Shown here in pieces: positions 14,147 through 16,419 of a DNA stretch of 16,419 nucleotides. Origin of the DNA: Bacteroidota bacterium. GTDB taxonomy: Bacteria; Bacteroidota; Bacteroidia; Chitinophagales; Chitinophagaceae. The notes under the pieces are model-generated. The model was not told where the DNA came from. It made no database searches and saw only the letters and a list, made by a program, of their open reading frames with translations. Location: contig JAEZRL010000203.1 in assembly GCA_023440945.1 (NCBI GenBank), positions 1 through 16,419 on the forward strand, in the 5' to 3' direction. The position numbers and the translations under genes were made by a program. How positions within the stretch are numbered: position 1 is the stretch's first letter; the number at the start of each line of letters is the position of its first letter.

Positions 14147-15592
14147 TTAAAACGTTTTTATTTGAGCCATCACCGCATGAACCGTGTCATTCGTTAATTG
14201 TATCATTGGCTGCGGATACACACCTAAAAATATTATTACAATTGCCAGCACAACAAGCGATAAATTTACATTTGCTCTGCTGTCAACTGCGTTTGCTGTA
14301 ACAACGCTTGTTTCGCCATAAAATATTTTTTGCATCATATTTAATGTATAAACCGCTGCGAGAATAATACTGATGATTGCTGCAAAAGCCATCCATCCAT
14401 TGTAGGCAAACAAACTGTTGAACATTAAAAATTCTCCGATAAATGAATTGGTCAAAGGCAGCGCAATATTTGCCAGAACCATCACAAAAAATAAAGTTGC
14501 AAGTACGGGTGCTTTTTGTGCAAGTCCACCTAAAGCACTGAATTTTCTTGTTCCAAATTGTTGTTCTATTGCATTGGCAACGATCCATAAACCGATCACA
14601 TTTACTCCATGATTGAACATCTGGATCATCACGCCTTGTAAACCGTATTGTTGATTGGTAAAGATAGCAGCACACATTAAACCAACGTGAGCAATGGAAG
14701 AATAAGCGATCAGTCGTTTCATATCATCCTGTCTTATGGCAATGAATGAAGCGTACAACATTCCGATAACGCTTAACAGGATAATAATGTGATCAAATTT
14801 AATAATTGCTGCAGGAAAGATAGGCAATACCCAGCGAATCACTCCGTAAAGACCCATTTTTACCATTACGCCACTTAATATCATTGTAACGGCAGTAGGT
14901 GATTGTTCGTATGTATCTGGTTGCCAAGTATGAAAAGGGAACATCGGCATTTTTATAGCGAATGCAATAAAGAATAACCAGAATCCAAATAATTGTTCAC
15001 TTTGAGATAATTTCAACTCATAAAAAGACTGGATTGCAAAAGAATGATCAGGTGTTTTGAAATATAAGTATAAGATGCCGACAAGCATCAGCAGCGAGCC
15101 TACAAATGTGTAAACGAAGAATTTAAAAGTAACCGGTATTCTTCTTTCACCTCCCCATTGCGAGCAAAGGAAATATGCAGGTATTAAAGCAAGCTCCCAA
15201 AAGAAATAAAACAACAGGCAATCAGAAGCCAGAAAAACGCCTAATAGTCCTGTTTGCATCAACAACATCAAGCCATAAAAATTCCACGGTTTGCTGTATT
15301 GATTTTTATAGGTAGAGATGATAACCAAAGGCATGGAAACAGCAGTAAGCAAACACAACATTTTAGACATGCCATCGAGCGTAAAGCTAAAACTGCTTCC
15401 CAGTTCAGGTAACCATGTTGCATGAAAAGATAAAAGATCGGCCTGATTATCCAAGCTTACAGATGCAATTGATACAATTAAAGTGAGAAGCGATGATATC
15501 AAAGCCCAATTCCTCGGGCCTGAATTGCTTTTAATTAAGAAAGCAGCGAGACCTGTAATTAAAGGAATAAGTATAAGTAGAAGAGCGATCAT
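14147..15592 (-). CDS. nuoM: NADH-quinone oxidoreductase subunit M
   Basis: NuoM is the middle antiporter-like proton-pumping subunit of the Complex I membrane arm. The 481-residue polytopic protein has the expected ion-path residues: Glu133 in FFWELALIPAYFL (E. coli Glu144), Lys214 in FAIKMPMFPFHTWQPD (Lys234), Lys245 in GVMVKMGLYGVIRW (Lys265) and Glu387 in SFIGEFLMF (Glu407), three of them at a constant offset of 20. Also typical are PHTW-like FPFHTWQPDTYEQSPTAV and MKRLIAYSSIAHVG. The ATG at 15592 lies 18 nt after the nuoL stop, preceded by AAGGAAG, one of the few Shine-Dalgarno-like sequences in the window. The frame is intact; the long overlapping minus-strand frame at 14675-14283 is a shadow of this gene. 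Confidence 0.97.
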   Translation of the reverse strand: MIALLLILIPLITGLAAFLIKSNSGPRNWALISSLLTLIVSIASVSLDNQADLLSFHATWLPELGSSFSFTLDGMSKMLCLLTAVSMPLVIISTYKNQYSKPWNFYGLMLLMQTGLLGVFLASDCLLFYFFWELALIPAYFLCSQWGGERRIPVTFKFFVYTFVGSLLMLVGILYLYFKTPDHSFAIQSFYELKLSQSEQLFGFWLFFIAFAIKMPMFPFHTWQPDTYEQSPTAVTMILSGVMVKMGLYGVIRWVLPIFPAAIIKFDHIIILLSVIGMLYASFIAIRQDDMKRLIAYSSIAHVGLMCAAIFTNQQYGLQGVMIQMFNHGVNVIGLWIVANAIEQQFGTRKFSALGGLAQKAPVLATLFFVMVLANIALPLTNSFIGEFLMFNSLFAYNGWMAFAAIISIILAAVYTLNMMQKIFYGETSVVTANAVDSRANVNLSLVVLAIVIIFLGVYPQPMIQLTNDTVHAVMAQIKTF

Positions 15593-15610
15593 AATATTTA
15601 TCTTCCTTGC

Positions 15611-16419
15611 TTAAAATATTTTTTGAAAGAATGAAAAGATCACGGCCTGGTTCCAGAACACTAAGAATAACACAACAATAGACAGCACCATGAATAAAAT
15701 GTAATTTCCAACCTGTCCACTCTGCAGCAAACGCAATTGACGTGCTGAATACTGTATAAATCTCCCCACACCGTTTACGATTCCATCAATAACTGATTTT
15801 TCAATTCCACCTTTAAGAAATCCTGCAAAACCATTTAAAGGCTGAACAACAACGGAATCATACAACTCATCTACATACCATTTGTTCTCTAACACTTTAC
15901 CTAAGCCTGTCGCTTCATCTGTTGTCCGCTTATATCTTGCAAATTTTCTCCATGCAATAACAATGGTAATGATAACAAGTATTGCCACAATTGCCATCAT
16001 CATTATTTCCTGACCTTTATCTATTACATGATGTTCCTGCAGTTTCACTGATTCAGCAAAAACCGGTGCAAGGAAATTATTCAAAGCATGTGCATGTTCG
16101 GCAAATGCTTCAGGAATACCTAAAAATCCACCAGCTACAGAAAGAATAGCCAATATAATAAGTGGAATGGTCATTGCCGCAGGACTTTCATGCAGATGAT
16201 GTTCTTCTTCCGGCGTACCGCGAAAAGAACCGAGGAAAGTCATGGCATACAAACGGAACATATAATAGGCTGTCATCAAAGAAGTAATAACACCAATAAT
16301 ATATAGCAACATATTTTTTTCAAATGCCGCAGCTAATATTTCATCTTTTGAAAAGAAACCGGAGAAAGGTGGAACACCTGCAATAGCAAAACATGCCAGC
16401 AGGAAAGTGATGTGGGTAA
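15611..16419 (-). CDS. nuoL: NADH-quinone oxidoreductase subunit L, C-terminal part (5' end beyond window)
   Basis: The frame is open from the window's right edge to a TAA at 15611-15613 and encodes about 268 C-terminal residues of NuoL, the distal proton-pumping subunit that carries the long lateral helix. The first visible residues, THITFLLACFAIAGVPPFSG followed by FFSKDEIL, are a classic NuoL block with the conserved Lys of the C-terminal half-channel. YYMFRLYAMTFLGSFRG, NKWYVDELYD and the C-terminal helix region follow. The apparent start at 16312 (MLLYIIG) is only an internal Met; the gene continues off the edge. The C-terminus includes an amphipathic stretch (about FIQYSARQLRLLQSGQVGNY) and a final membrane helix. 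Gene order nuoL-nuoM-nuoN is the usual end of a Complex I operon. Confidence 0.96.
   Translation of the reverse strand, partial: THITFLLACFAIAGVPPFSGFFSKDEILAAAFEKNMLLYIIGVITSLMTAYYMFRLYAMTFLGSFRGTPEEEHHLHESPAAMTIPLIILAILSVAGGFLGIPEAFAEHAHALNNFLAPVFAESVKLQEHHVIDKGQEIMMMAIVAILVIITIVIAWRKFARYKRTTDEATGLGKVLENKWYVDELYDSVVVQPLNGFAGFLKGGIEKSVIDGIVNGVGRFIQYSARQLRLLQSGQVGNYILFMVLSIVVLFLVFWNQAVIFSFFQKIF

Noticed and set aside
14283..14675. 130-residue minus-strand frame overlapping nuoM
   Set aside because: It is the shifted-frame shadow of a well-conserved, intact nuoM, Cys/Trp/Arg-rich with no family resemblance. There is no frameshift in nuoM to explain it.

Overview
The window looks like a contiguous piece of a Bacteroidota chromosome, most likely of the Chitinophagaceae/Sphingobacteriales type. 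The evidence is AT-rich DNA, weak or absent Shine-Dalgarno sequences, a TTG/TAnnTTTG promoter in front of greA, lipoprotein and SPOR-domain proteins, a TPR-rich sensor kinase of the sort common in this phylum, and a Complex I cluster ending nuoL-nuoM-nuoN. This is an inference from style and gene content; there is no rRNA gene to confirm it. No phage, insertion sequence, CRISPR array, tRNA or rRNA was seen.

Left part (1-3214). greA runs on the plus strand with a good promoter and a textbook hairpin plus T-run lying inside its 5' leader, followed by a HIT-family protein gene. Convergent to these is a large orphan sensor histidine kinase whose sensor part is eight back-to-back 40-residue TPR-like repeats.

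Centre-left (3416-8537). A minus-strand group, deoC - SPOR-domain protein - M20 amidohydrolase, is closely spaced and probably an operon. Diverging from deoC is a lipoprotein S41 peptidase on the plus strand. It converges on a family-2 glycosyltransferase, and the two share a bidirectional terminator that touches the glycosyltransferase stop codon.

Centre-right (8664-12520). Minus-strand genes, in order of transcription, are a MacB-type ABC permease, a TIGR02757-family protein with an HhH-GPD-like active-site motif, a DinB-like protein, a small unknown protein that overlaps it by ATGA, and FabG. These are mostly housekeeping or uncharacterised conserved genes.

Right end (12716-16419). The last three genes of a Complex I cluster are nuoL (5' end outside the window), nuoM and nuoN. 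The membrane glutamates and lysines expected for proton pumping are present in nuoM and nuoN.

The least ordinary items are non-coding: the terminator-like attenuator in the greA leader, and a dispersed intergenic repeat at 8578-8641 and 12534-12601. The repeat has a 29-base box that is 27/29 identical between copies, attached to a stem-loop of different sequence and a run of seven T. The coding content is otherwise conventional, and I found no new multi-gene system.
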